Assembly: GCA_020466095.1 (NCBI GenBank) | Contig: CM035807.1 | Coordinates: 99,826,285 to 99,890,284 of the forward strand | Length of the DNA stretch: 64,000 bases | Reading direction: 5' to 3' | DNA from: Chlorops oryzae | Taxonomy: Eukaryota > Arthropoda > Insecta > Diptera > Chloropidae | The notes under the pieces: generated by a model | Told to the model about the DNA's origin: nothing | The model's input: only the letters and a program-made list of their open reading frames with translations | The model's database searches: none | Made by a program: the position numbers and the translations under genes | Shown here: piece after piece, positions 25,101-34,819 of the stretch | Layout of the letters: each line of letters begins with the position of its first letter | How positions within the stretch are numbered: the stretch's first letter is position 1

Positions 25101-27053
25101 TCATGATGCCACTGGGCTTATACCGAATTTGTGCTTTTAACGAATTGAGATCCCTTGTTATAGCCGAACTTATTTGAGAGCGCCAAAGTGCTTCAAGCTC
25201 CTTTAATTTTTCTCTCTGGAAGATGAAAGCAGTTACAACACATGGACTAGATGAAATTTTTATGAATGGAACTTACACAATGCTCACTATTCGCGAATTC
25301 GGTACTCTTTTCTATGGATTGAATGGTAATATTGCCGTCTAACTCCAATTTTAACTGCTCATTCGCCATTTTTTCCAACTCGTGTTTTGGATAACCGAAT
25401 TTCGGATCCTTTATTGTATTCCAGCTTTTATCTTTTGCTTCTCCACCAAGTTCGGCTGACAATATTCCGTCGTTGAAGTGATTTAGTAAAACATTATCGT
25501 AGCCTAGGACTGGTGGGGTGTATTTTGGAACAAAGTCGGCCTGAACTAGTTGCAGTGCCTTTAGAACTGTTTCACGTTGATCTAAAATGAATTGCGATTT
25601 ATCAACGATTTGATTTAAAGTAAAACCCTATAAAGAGAATTTAATTGAGTAATGAATTCACATTTTTTTACAGGCATATTTTGTAGCTTTACCATTTTTT
25701 CAGACTGCTTCATGTACATTTTAATCGTTTCGATAACTTCTTCAGTGGGTTTCATGCGTCCAAGGCATTCAAATGTTGCGGCATAGGTTTGTTCATTAAA
25801 ACTGATTCCATCTTCCTCCAGCAATGTGAATATATACTGTAATCGATCCAAGGCACCCTTCTCCGCAAAGCCGTGTAATAATATGTTGTAAAGCTTAATG
25901 TCGATAATATTCCTATCAGGCGCCTTATTCCTCTTGAAGCGCTGACGATACGATAGGACGGTAGAGAGCGCGCGATTCAATGCTCCCGAGGATACACAAA
26001 CACCTAGATATGATTTCAGGTTAATACGTGTCGCACGCTCTTTGGCCAAGCGTTCGAATTCTTCATTGCTATATTTGGCCGATTTAAAGCTATATAAAAG
26101 AACTCATTAAATCTCTTAAAGCACTCAAGCTGGAAAAGTTCTCTTACCTTGATTTTGACCTTGACATGGCTTTGACTTCAATCTTTTTGGTTTCAGCGGT
26201 TTTCAATGGTTTCGCGTAAGGATCGACATCAGCATCCAAATGGTTAACCCCAATATCAGGAAATTTTGAATTCGACAAACTGTAAAACAAAATAGACGAA
26301 AAGCACTAAATTCTCTTTGTTCTTTTATACTAAGATGAACAGCTTTACTTGTAATCGTTTGAGTATTCGACTTCGTCAACATTTTGATGTTCGCTTTCAA
26401 AGAATTCTATTATCTCGCGATAGTTATTAAAGCTCTTTAAAATGCTTTCCATATTGTTTTGGTTGGTGATCACAGTTTTAGAGATTTTTTCGTTCCGAAA
26501 GAACAAAATAGGTTTTTCATCGATGCTTGAATTCAGCAGAACTGGCTCCAAAGCTTCCATGTCAATTTTTTGATACTCAATCGGTTGTGACAAAGCATTC
26601 CCAATGAAGTTCGTTTCTGTAGAAGCACTTGGCAATTGTTTGTTGATAAGGAAATCATCCAGTTTTTTTGCATTTAATCGTTTTACACGTGATTTCCTCT
26701 CATTCACTGTTGCTTCCGTCACTATGAAGAGAACAAGGATCAAATAGTCGTTATATTATTAAATTTAGATTCAAACCTTCAAGCAAATCAACATATTTTG
26801 CGTAGTGACTTTTGCGAAATCGTTTTTTCTTCGCCAGTTCTTCAGGCTTGGCAGTCGTCGTCGATTGGGACCGCAAAGAATAAACTACAAAAACAAAAAA
26901 AAAAAACAATTACGCATCACATATGTAAGACCCTCATTACCTCATTGACTTACCGCCATAGTGAATTTTCGGAAGAGCAAACGTTACTTTATGCAGTTTA
27001 AATCGGTTATTTTGTGCGGCTAGAAGTCGATTGCAGGTTAGAAGACGATGCAT
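22167..27053 (-). CDS. POLRMT: Mitochondrial DNA-directed RNA polymerase
   Basis: Single-subunit T7-like RNA polymerase that transcribes mtDNA and primes its replication. Fourteen exons: 27053-26954, 26884-26777, 26721-26349, 26279-26148, 26089-25693, 25627-25277, 25215-24953, 24788-24414, 24349-24208, 24146-24039, 23973-23743, 23672-23303, 23227-22375 and 22281-22167. All phases agree and total 1306 codons (1305 aa) with no frameshift. The N-terminus MHRLLTCNRLLAAQNNRF is a basic mitochondrial presequence. A PPR-like helical region lies near residues 260-345 (LYNILLHGFAEKGALDRL). The polymerase domain shows LPHNMDFRGRVYP near 868-880, motif A HQDGS (D994), motif B RKVIKQTVMTTVYG (K1063 and Y1071, the T7 K631/Y639 pair) and motif C SVHDCFW (H1223, D1224). 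The C-terminus LPPKGDFDLRKV...VYFFS is the canonical end. The first exon is non-overlapping with any neighbour. Confidence 0.97.
22320..22342. repeat. (TA)n microsatellite in POLRMT last intron
   Basis: About eleven TA units in the 93-base intron between POLRMT exons 13 and 14. Confidence 0.85.
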
Positions 27054-27246
27054 TGTTTGCTTTAGATTTTGAAGAGCATTATTTTCGCTTTTTCAGTAAA
27101 GAATGTTCACGACTTACGACCGAATCATAATTGCATAATTAAGGAAAGAACCAAAACAATGTGGTCGCTATTGACGGGTATTTTCGATATTCGATTGTTC
27201 GCGACTCGACTTTAAATCGATTTTTTTTTTGTGCCGCAAAGAGGCC
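27054..27246. promoter_or_regulatory. POLRMT upstream region
   Basis: Immediately 5' of the POLRMT start, with several CGAT-containing strings (TTTTCGATATTCGATTG, AAATCGATTTT) that resemble partial DRE/CGATA sites. No TATA box is obvious, as expected for a housekeeping promoter. Transcription start is not determined. Confidence 0.3.
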
Positions 27247-27394
27247 ATTTACACGTTAAGACATTTCGATAATGAAACACACTTTTTGTGGGCTAGGGAC
27301 GCGCGAGGATGTGATATGGTAGCGTTTTTCTCTCTTCCCCTGCCTACTTGCCACGAAAATTTGTTTCATTATCGAAATGTCTTAACGTGTAAAT
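27247..27394. mobile_element. MITE with 33-bp inverted ends
   Basis: The ends ATTTACACGTTAAGACATTT and onward to GATAATGAAACA are repeated as an exact reverse complement at 27362-27394. The interior contains GGCTAGGGACGCG and a CT-rich stretch. A truncated copy lies at 15055. Target duplication is not clear. Confidence 0.8.
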
Positions 27395-27531
27395 AGCATA
27401 AAACGAAGAAATTTCGCAATTCAATTTAAGGGCACTTAAATTCGATAAAATTGAGGGTTTCGCTAATAAAAATAGAACACTTTTATCACTAACAAAACGA
27501 AAAATATGAAAATAAAACATTAAGACATATA

Positions 27532-27965
27532 CAGGGTGTCCCAAGCTGAGTGCGTCAAACTGAAGGAGGTGATAGGGGAGGTCCAGACATACAAAAAATT
27601 TTTATGGGAAGGGGAGTACATCTTGCACTCGTAAGGAGCTAGAGGCGCGGGAAAAAAAAGAGACTCGATTGTATTAATTTAAAAATAACCGATTTTAAAA
27701 GCGAAAATTACACTATTTTTGACTTTGATGGCCATAAAAGACAAAGCTATATTTAATAATTTAAAATCGTGGGATGCAGTTTTAAAGGAAAACTTCCGAG
27801 CTTTTGATTTCATACGTGATTTTGAAATACAGCTTGAAAGTTAGGAGCGCCAGCGAAAAAAAAAACTTTGGTTTTTTGCGTGTAACTCCTCAGGCGTGCA
27901 CTTGCGACCCCCTCCCATACAATTTTTGGTCTGTTTGGACCCCACACTCAACTTGGGACACCCTG
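27532..27965. mobile_element. TA-flanked MITE, CAGGGTGTCCCA ends
   Basis: A 434-bp element beginning CAGGGTGTCCCAAGCTGAGT and ending in the reverse complement with one mismatch. It is flanked by TA on both sides (27530-27531, 27966-27967), consistent with IS630/Tc1/mariner-type insertion. No transposase frame of meaningful length is present. Confidence 0.8.
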
Positions 27966-28063
27966 TATTTAGCATTGCATCGATTACATTCTTATCGATA
28001 AGTTAACTTCAGCCCGCCACTAAGTATGCCACAAAAATTTGTTTCTCAAATTTCGATTGCCTT

Positions 28064-28238
28064 CTCGCCGGTCACATGTATGAAAACATGTTTTGAAACA
28101 ATTTGTAAGTAGAGAAAGACGTGGGAAGAAAAGAGATGGTTGTTTATCGAATGTTCCGAAACAATCTTGTTTCTCTCCCTTTCTTATGAATTCAAATGGG
28201 ATGTTTTCGAAACATGTTTCATAAGTGTGGCCGGCGAG
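28064..28238. mobile_element. MITE with CTCGCCGG ends
   Basis: The left end CTCGCCGGTCACATGTATGA with AACATGTTTTGAAAC pairs imperfectly with the right end GTTTTCGAAACATGTTTCAT with GTGTGGCCGGCGAG. The hairpin is about 175 bp with arms of about 37 bp and is non-coding. Confidence 0.65.
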
Positions 28239-28310
28239 CTTGTTCTTTACCAACACCATGTCTGGACGTACAATTTTTTCGGTGTTAATGGCTAGTGAAG
28301 CCGCTTATTG

Positions 28311-29207
28311 CTGCGTTTATACGTCAGCTATTCGCAAATAAAAACGTTCGAATACTGAACATACTGTTTATACGGCCTTTTGTATCGAGGAGTTAGCGCT
28401 TTTTTCGGTGCTGCCTGACTAAAAGAGAGGCGTTTCGTCTTCTCTTTATTCTGTGTGCAGCGACCATATTAATTTTTTCCTTTTGATATTGTTTGTTTTG
28501 TAGTTTTTTTATGAATATGACCCCACTTGTTTATTTTTGAAACTTCTTTGCGCTGTCGGATATTGTTGAAAAAATGGCAAACTAGATTTAATTTGCAAAG
28601 CTCGCCATTAGAACTATTTTCGTGCTTAACTATTTGCAAATAAAATTAATTCAACGTTTAAGGCTGTCTCCATTCGTAAGAATGTCACAGAAATTATTTT
28701 TTTTTCCGAGAAAAAGGTATACTACAGAATTTTAGTGCAACAGAGCAATCTGTATATGTCACATGTGTCAAAAAAGTGAAACGAAACAAATTAAAATGCG
28801 ATTTAAACGTTCAGAATTAAAAGCGCGCAATTCTCAAAGCATATTAATTCGCGTTTATTCTCTTTGAGAAATTATAAGCTTTTTGTTTTTTTGGTTTTTC
28901 TAGTTTTTTAAAAAACCGAAAAATGGATGCACTATTTCTATACAATCACAACTGACCTACCTCACTTGTAAAAATTTCTCAGAAACAATTCATTGCAATT
29001 ATTTTGCTGATGCCGGTTACTGCGTGTCGACTATTTTGATGTAAAAAGTGGCAAAGCCTAGCATTTAATTTGCGAATAGCCTCGCCATTCAGAACTCATT
29101 TTCGTGACTTAACTATTTGCAAATAAAAATTTAATTCAACGTTTAATCGTTAAATTTGTCCATTCGCAATATTTTTATTTGCAAATAGGGCGTACGTATA
29201 AACGTAG
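28311..29207. mobile_element. Non-autonomous element, CT(G/A)CGTTTATACGT ends
   Basis: The ends CTGCGTTTATACGTCAGC.ATT and, inverted, CTACGTTTATACGTACGC both continue into GCAAATAAAAA. Inside, a block of about 90 bp (TCGCCATT.AGAAC.ATTTTCGTG, ACTATTTGCAAATAAA, ATTCAACGTTTAA) occurs twice as a direct repeat, near 28600-28680 and 29080-29170. No coding sequence is seen. The target duplication is unresolved. Confidence 0.65.
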
Positions 29208-29290
29208 TATTCCCCGGATATAAGCACCGTGCAAAATGCACAAAAAAATTGTGCTTTTAAGCTGGGAATGCTTATATCCGGGAAATACTG
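29206..29290. mobile_element. Small hairpin MITE, CCCGGATATAAGCA
   Basis: TAGTATTCCCCGGATATAAGC and its inverted partner GCTTATATCCGGGAAATACTG face each other over 85 bp. The right end reads ACTGTA like the TACAGT elements. The left end has decayed where it abuts the preceding element. Confidence 0.65.
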
Positions 29291-29431
29291 TATATAGATA
29301 TATAGGTACGAGCAATCGGCTTAACGGGTAGCCCATGATTGAGCACCTATTTCTGCAAGAATTTGGATTCCAGGAGCCAGGGGAGAAGGACATTTGAATA
29401 AGTGAGATAAAGGAGATCGATTAAAATGTGG

Positions 29432-30540
29432 GCAGGGGCGGACTGGGCCACCGGGAAACCGGGAAAATGCCCGGTGGGCCTCCAGTGCGCTATGCTTTTT
29501 ATCTGTTAGGTTTTTTTCTTTCTTAGGTAACGGGGTCCCATTTTTCAAAAGCCCGGTGGGCCCTTTGACCCCAAGGACAGAGTTTTACAGTTCGTGAAGA
29601 AGAAACACCCAGAAAAAGTTGCAGCTGCTTGTGCCTCGGAGCTTTTTTAATGACTTGCCTAACTCATTTCCGTAACATTCTGAAAGGGAGGAGAAAAGAC
29701 CTCGTGCTAAAAACGTTATATGCCCGGAAAGTCATACACCAATTCACGACAAAGTCAAACATGTATTAGGTCCTTCGATTTTGGCTCAAATTCAGGGGAA
29801 GACGGTGGAGCAGGACGCGAAATAGGGAGAGAGAAGTTCGCCAAGATTGAAGCAGAGGGCATATCGGAATTTATCAGCGAGGTTGCATAGTTTGCAATGC
29901 TCCTTGCTACCATGACTGCTTGCAAACATACAATCGAACATGTGAAGTGTTATTGTTCAGCTCCTTTCCGAGGTGACAAGTAGCGAAATGTCGATCCTTC
30001 AACAATTCATCGAGCACCAATAAGTAGTCACCGCAAAAGTACATAGAGCACGAAGCCGAAACACAGCCCAACTGAAGATTGGTCACCTACTCCAGCCATG
30101 GATGCACAGAACGCTGCAAAAATTGTAGAAAACTCGATAGAAGCTTGCAGTGAACCATTTTCGTGGGAATATATTGACAATAGCTCTCCTTTATTGCCCT
30201 TCAGGCATTTCTAATAGCTTGTTCCATGGTCCGAAAGTTCATTTGGAGCAAAGAAAATCGTTTTCGGTTGTTTTTTTTTGGACTAATTCGTTCTCCACGA
30301 TTTTAGTGATCCCCTTGAACATTTTCCTTTCCCCTTGGGCTCATTACATTGGCCATCTTTTGTTCAAACACTGACGCCATCAACGCTTAAGGGAATAAAA
30401 TCGACTGAGCTGACTGCGTTAATTTAAGTTTTAATCGTGCTGCCATCAAGAGTGGAAGAAAATTAGGCAGAAAAAAAAATCAAGAGATGGGGAAAACAAA
30501 AACAAAAGCCCAAGCAAGAAACGTATTGCATGCGATCAAT
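29432..30540 (+). mobile_element. Probable hAT-like terminus and remnant
   Basis: CAGGGGCGGACTGGGCCACC is a hAT-type terminal sequence, followed by the GGGAAAATGCCCGGTGGGCC string and a second GCCCGGTGGGCCC at 29552. From 29580 the plus strand reads FVKKKHPEKVAAACASEL, which resembles the end of a BED zinc finger, then hits a stop. No matching 3' end was found, so limits are approximate and the remnant assignment is tentative. Confidence 0.4.
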
Positions 30541-30902
30541 TCACACCTTTGGCTTCCGTTCGATGCACCAGTAATTCATAGAGCACATAGCGATATGCGC
30601 GTATTGTAGGTTCATTGCTCCAGCTCCGATCTCCATTGATGGTATACTTTCCCGGTAGCGGAAGTAGCAGCCATCGTGTAAGCCCATTTCATAAACTGAA
30701 CTAATTTCGTTCTCTCGTTTTCTCATTGCTGCTGTCGCGTCATGGACAGCCGTCATAAGGCAAAGATTTAGCCAATTCGGAATGCGTCCGCTGTGAGCAT
30801 TGTAAGCTCCATTCATGTAGATTGCATTGCCGAAAACCGTGTAGCCCAAGTGCCCGTTGCCCAGGGTGGGCATGCAGTTCAGGGTCAACGGGCAATCTGT
30901 GG
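30541..30902 (-). pseudogene. PGGHG/ATHL1-like glycosidase exon, damaged
   Basis: After an acceptor (TTCCCACAG, exon from 30902) the minus strand reads CPLTLNCMPTLGNGHLGYTV and then YMNGAYNAHSGRIPNWLNL, SVYEMGLHDGCYFRYRES and NLQYAH. This pattern is like the N-terminal domain of protein-glucosylgalactosylhydroxylysine glucosidase (acid-trehalase-like, GH65). Two signs of damage are visible. Relative to the family's SG.xxHRA..P pattern, several residues seem missing after NAHSG. After YAH the frame shifts by an extra AT, the family-like continuation RYVLYELLVHRTEA lying in the next frame. No neighbouring exons were found within the window. I infer a pseudogene fragment or a badly assembled exon; no symbol is given. 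Confidence 0.5.
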
Positions 30903-31671
30903 GAATTGTTGAAAGGCTTTACTCACTGGAATGTGAACGAATCTCATCGATATGATTGATGAATCGTTGATTCTTTTCGTTTTGGATGCATGTGCCTCTC
31001 GGTGCGTAATAAGAATTCTTCATCAGATGCATACAATTCAGACATGCTGAGTACCCACGATGAACCACACAAGAAAATTCAAGCCGTGCAATGTTTTAAC
31101 GCTTTGTTTAAGTCTCATCGTTTAAGAAACAACTAAGGAAGGAAATTCTTAATCGAATTTAATGAGAATTTTTTTTTTTTTTTAAATGATCAGCAAGAAA
31201 TTTTTCGTTTATATTGGAATATTCTATTTGAGAGTGTGAGGAAAGTTTCGAAACGTGTGAAGAGAATTTGTTGAGTGGAATTTCAATAATACAAAAAAAA
31301 AAACCCCTGGAATGCACTTTTTTAAGACTACTTTTGGGACGCTAATCACCAAAATGGTATCCAATTAAAAAAAAGTACTTTCTCATTTCCTTTTCGTTAC
31401 ATTTTACAGCCCTATTCTACATGAATATTCCCCTGGAGATTTTCCATAGATTTTTTCTCCGCCTAAGAACGAAGTACAGTCGGATGAATTTTTGCACGTC
31501 CTGTATTGTATCCAGATTGTTTCTATTAGCGATATGGAATGTTCTGTTTATTATTTACAGGCCTGTAGAGAGAAATTTGGGGGGGATTTTTTTGCCAGAG
31601 CCCCCTTCACAAGAATGTGCGACAAAAAAGTCGCATGCCAATTATGGGCCCCTTCAGAAATCTCGTCGGGG
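30903..31671. other. Spacer, no gene seen
   Basis: AT-rich with A and T runs. The upstream side of the glycosidase fragment shows no further exon that I can support. Confidence 0.45.
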
Positions 31672-32391
31672 AAATCCCCCTCCCCATATTTCTCCTCTAT
31701 CTTCCCTTATCTCATTACGTCTCTCTCTCTCCCTTATCTCCCTTTCTCCGTATCTTTCTCCTCTTTCTCCTTTCTCCCCTTCCATTTCTCCTCTTTCTCC
31801 TCTTTCTCTCTTTCTCCCTTTCTCTCTTTTCTCCCTCTTTCTCCCTCTTTCTCCCTCTTTCTCCCTCTTTCTCTCCTCTTTCTCCCTCTTCTCCCTCTTT
31901 CTCCTCTCTTTCCCTCTTTCTCCTCCCCTCTTTCTCCCTCTTTCTCCTTCTCCCTTCTCTTCTCCTCTCTCTCCTCTTTCTCCTCTTTCTCCCTCTTTCT
32001 CCCTCTTTCTCCCTCTTTCTCCCTCTTTCTCCCTCTTTCTCCCTCTCTCTCTCCCTCTTTCTCTCCTCTTTCTCCTTTCTCCTCTTTCTCCCTCTTCTCC
32101 TCTCTCTCTCTCTCCCTCTTTCTCCCTCTTTCTCCCTCTTTCTCCTCTTCTCCCTCTTCTCCCTCCTCTTCTCCCTCTCCTCTTCTCCTTTCTCCCTCTT
32201 TCTCCTCTTCTCTCTCCTCTCCTTCTCTCTCTTCCTCTCTCTCTCTCTCCTCTCCTCTCCTCACTCTCCTCTCTCTCCTCTCTCTCTCTCCCTCTCTCTC
32301 TCTCCTCTCTCTCTCGCTCCCTCTCTCTCTCCTCCCTCTCTCTCTCTCCCTCTCTCTCTCTATCTCTCTCTCCCTCTCTCTCTCTCTATCT
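31672..32391. repeat. 720-bp polypyrimidine (CT-rich) tract
   Basis: Almost uninterrupted C/T on the plus strand built from CTCCCTCTTT-like and CTCTCTCTC units. It yields long Ser/Leu/Pro frames on plus and an Arg/Glu/Lys frame on minus that are composition artefacts. Long homopurine-homopyrimidine tracts can form triplex DNA and are often mis-sized in assemblies. Confidence 0.95.
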
Positions 32392-32857
32392 TCAGGCCTG
32401 ATTATTTAGAACAGTCCGTGTAACGTCACAACGTCTTACGCACAAATTCGTACATAATTTTAGAGAATTTTGTCTCGTCTTTTATGTAAATCCGCATAAA
32501 GCTAGTGAGAATTATATACGGAATGAAATATTTCACAATTAGAGCCTGTAAAAAATGTTTTTGTTTGTTTGACTCCTTCAATGTGACATAAGGAAAGCTT
32601 CTTTGACTAACCAAAAAACTTAAAGAAAACTACTTGAGGGAAGATTTACAAAGGACAGATGGCCTATGTTTTAAAATAAAATTCGAAAAAAGGTACAAAT
32701 GCTAGGAGTCGTGGGGGCATCAAAGCATGAATATATAACGGGTTCGACAGTCCTGCCGACCCTAGTCAACCTCATAAAATTGTAGAGTTTTTTCGTTGCC
32801 TGATTGAGAACTTCGAAAAGGCTCACAGGTTCATATTTAGGCAAAGTAAAAATATTA
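32392..32857. other. Spacer, no gene seen
   Basis: AT-rich with no recognisable gene or element between the CT tract and the hairpin MITE. Confidence 0.45.
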
Positions 32858-33084
32858 GGGGCATTCACAAGGAAGGTGGAATTTGTCGGAAAAATGTCGA
32901 CGTTGGAATATTTTCGATTTTAATTCGCAACGCACTGGGGAAAAATACCCGGTTCGCATGGATTAGTTGAAAATATACTTATTTTTGAATGAATATGTGA
33001 AAACCGGGTGCGCGAGGAACTAAAATCGAAAATCATCTGAGGTCGACATTTTCCGAAACAATTCCACCTTCCTTGTGAATACCC
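32858..33084. mobile_element. GGG(C/T)ATTCACAAGG hairpin MITE, TTA flanks
   Basis: The 227-bp element starts GGGGCATTCACAAGGAAGGT and ends with the inverted ACCTTCCTTGTGAATACCC. It is flanked by TTA on both sides, as seen for Harbinger-type insertions. Internal arms also pair (ATGTCGAC with GTCGACAT; GATTTTAATT-like with AACTAAAATC). It shares its termini with the element at 40821-40984. Confidence 0.7.
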
Positions 33085-33230
33085 TTATTGTTATGAAATA
33101 TAAATAAAAATTTTTTCGATGCATGAAAATTTGATTAATGAATATTTTATGCAAAAAGCTTAGTCCAAATGCTGTCCAGATCAACTATAGAAGGGGGATA
33201 TATTATACTTATTCTGAAGCGCATAGCTGA

Positions 33231-34819
33231 AAATGAGTTTCCCATTTTAATTAAAAAAAAAAATTTGTTACGGTTGATATTTCAAATTCCATGTCTTTCG
33301 ATCAGATTTAATCGTCTCCCACAATTTAGGTCGATCGTTACTCATAAACTCGTAGATGCTTCAGAATAAAATTCTAAAACAAAGCAAAGCATACATATCC
33401 ATGTATGTTCGGAAGTTTCACCTCAATTCGGTCAGAAAAAAATTAACTTATCACGATGTTTTGATGCCTTCAAGCGTGTCTAAAATATTACCAACGATTT
33501 TTAGGCTTTTTTGTAATTACTACTTTGAAATTTTGGGGTTCGCTGATTAGGTTGCTTGGATCCCCAAAAACATTTTGCTTTTAACACAAACATTCATAAT
33601 CGTGCGCGTTAGTATGCAAAGACAACCGTAAAAAAAGTAGCGTGAACATTATGAAACGCATCGAAGCGTTACCAATGAGCGGACGGACTTTGGCCGTTCA
33701 AAAGAGCTACTCCATCGGCCCGCCAAAATGTACTCATTTTTAATTACAATGGTATTCCGCAATGATGAGTGTGGCTTCAAAAAAAAAAAAAAAAACTACG
33801 GCCATTAACTAGCGAGAAGAATTCTTGATCAACTACTTGCTACCCCGAAAGTTAATTACTAAGAAGTTACCCTCTATACCTTCTTTTTTCTTCTATGGGT
33901 AGTTATGAGTTCTCCAGAATTAAAGTATCTCGAATCAATACTTATTTTGTAATATATAATGTTCTGAATTTATATGGATTTTATAAAAGTTTTCAGTCTT
34001 CAAATTCAAGTATTTAGAAATTACTTTTTAACCATGTAAATGAGTTTCCATTTTAATTAAAAAAATGTTCCGGTTAAATCAATCCATTCTTCATCAGATT
34101 TAATCGTCTCCCACAATTTAGGTCGATCGTTACTCATAAACTCGTAGATGCTTCAGATAAATTCTAAAACAAAGCAAAGCATACATATCCATGTATGTTC
34201 GGAAGTTTCACCTCAATTCGGTCAGAAAAAAATTAACTTATCACGATGTTTTGATGCCTTCAAGCGTGTCTAAAATATTACCAACGATTTTTAGGCTTTT
34301 TTGTAATTACTACTTTGAAATTGGGGTCGCTGATTAGGTTGCTTGGATCCCCAAAAAATTTTGCTTTTAACAAAACATTCATAATCGTGCGCGTTAGTAT
34401 GCAAAGACAACCGTAAAAAAAGTAGCGTGAACATTATGAAACGCATCGAAGCGTTACCAATGAGCGGACGGACTTTGGCCGTTCAAAAGAGCTACTCATC
34501 GGCCCGCCAAAATGTACTCATTTTTAATTACAATGTATTCCGCAACGATATGTGGCTTCAAAAAAAAAAAAAAAAACTACGGCCATTAACTAGCGAGAAG
34601 AATTCTTGATCAACTACTTGCTACCCCGAAAGTTAATTACTAAGAAGTTACCCTCTATACCTTCTTTTTTCTTCTATGGGTAGTTATGAGTTCTCCAGAA
34701 TTAAGTGTCTCGAATATAACTTATTTTGTAGAATTATGTTCTTTTAATATGGTTTATATTTTCGAGTTTCAAAATGTTCAGGTATTTTGACAATTGCTTC
34801 AAATCACCATATTGTAAAT
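33231..34819. repeat. Tandem duplication, unit about 807 bp
   Basis: Copy 1 is about 33231-34037 and copy 2 about 34038-34819. The core (33300-33900 against 34090-34700) is nearly identical, including TTTAATCGTCTCCCACAATT, TACATATCCATGTATGTTCG and the A16 run. Differences in the core are almost all one- to three-base indels, with copy 1 usually longer. The outer parts differ more. No gene lies in either copy. Confidence 0.9.

Noticed and set aside
31421..32423. Long overlapping open frames of about 270-330 codons on plus and 176 on minus
   Set aside because: They are translations of the CT-rich tract. Three frames are open at once and the content is only Ser/Leu/Pro or Arg/Glu/Lys, so composition explains them.
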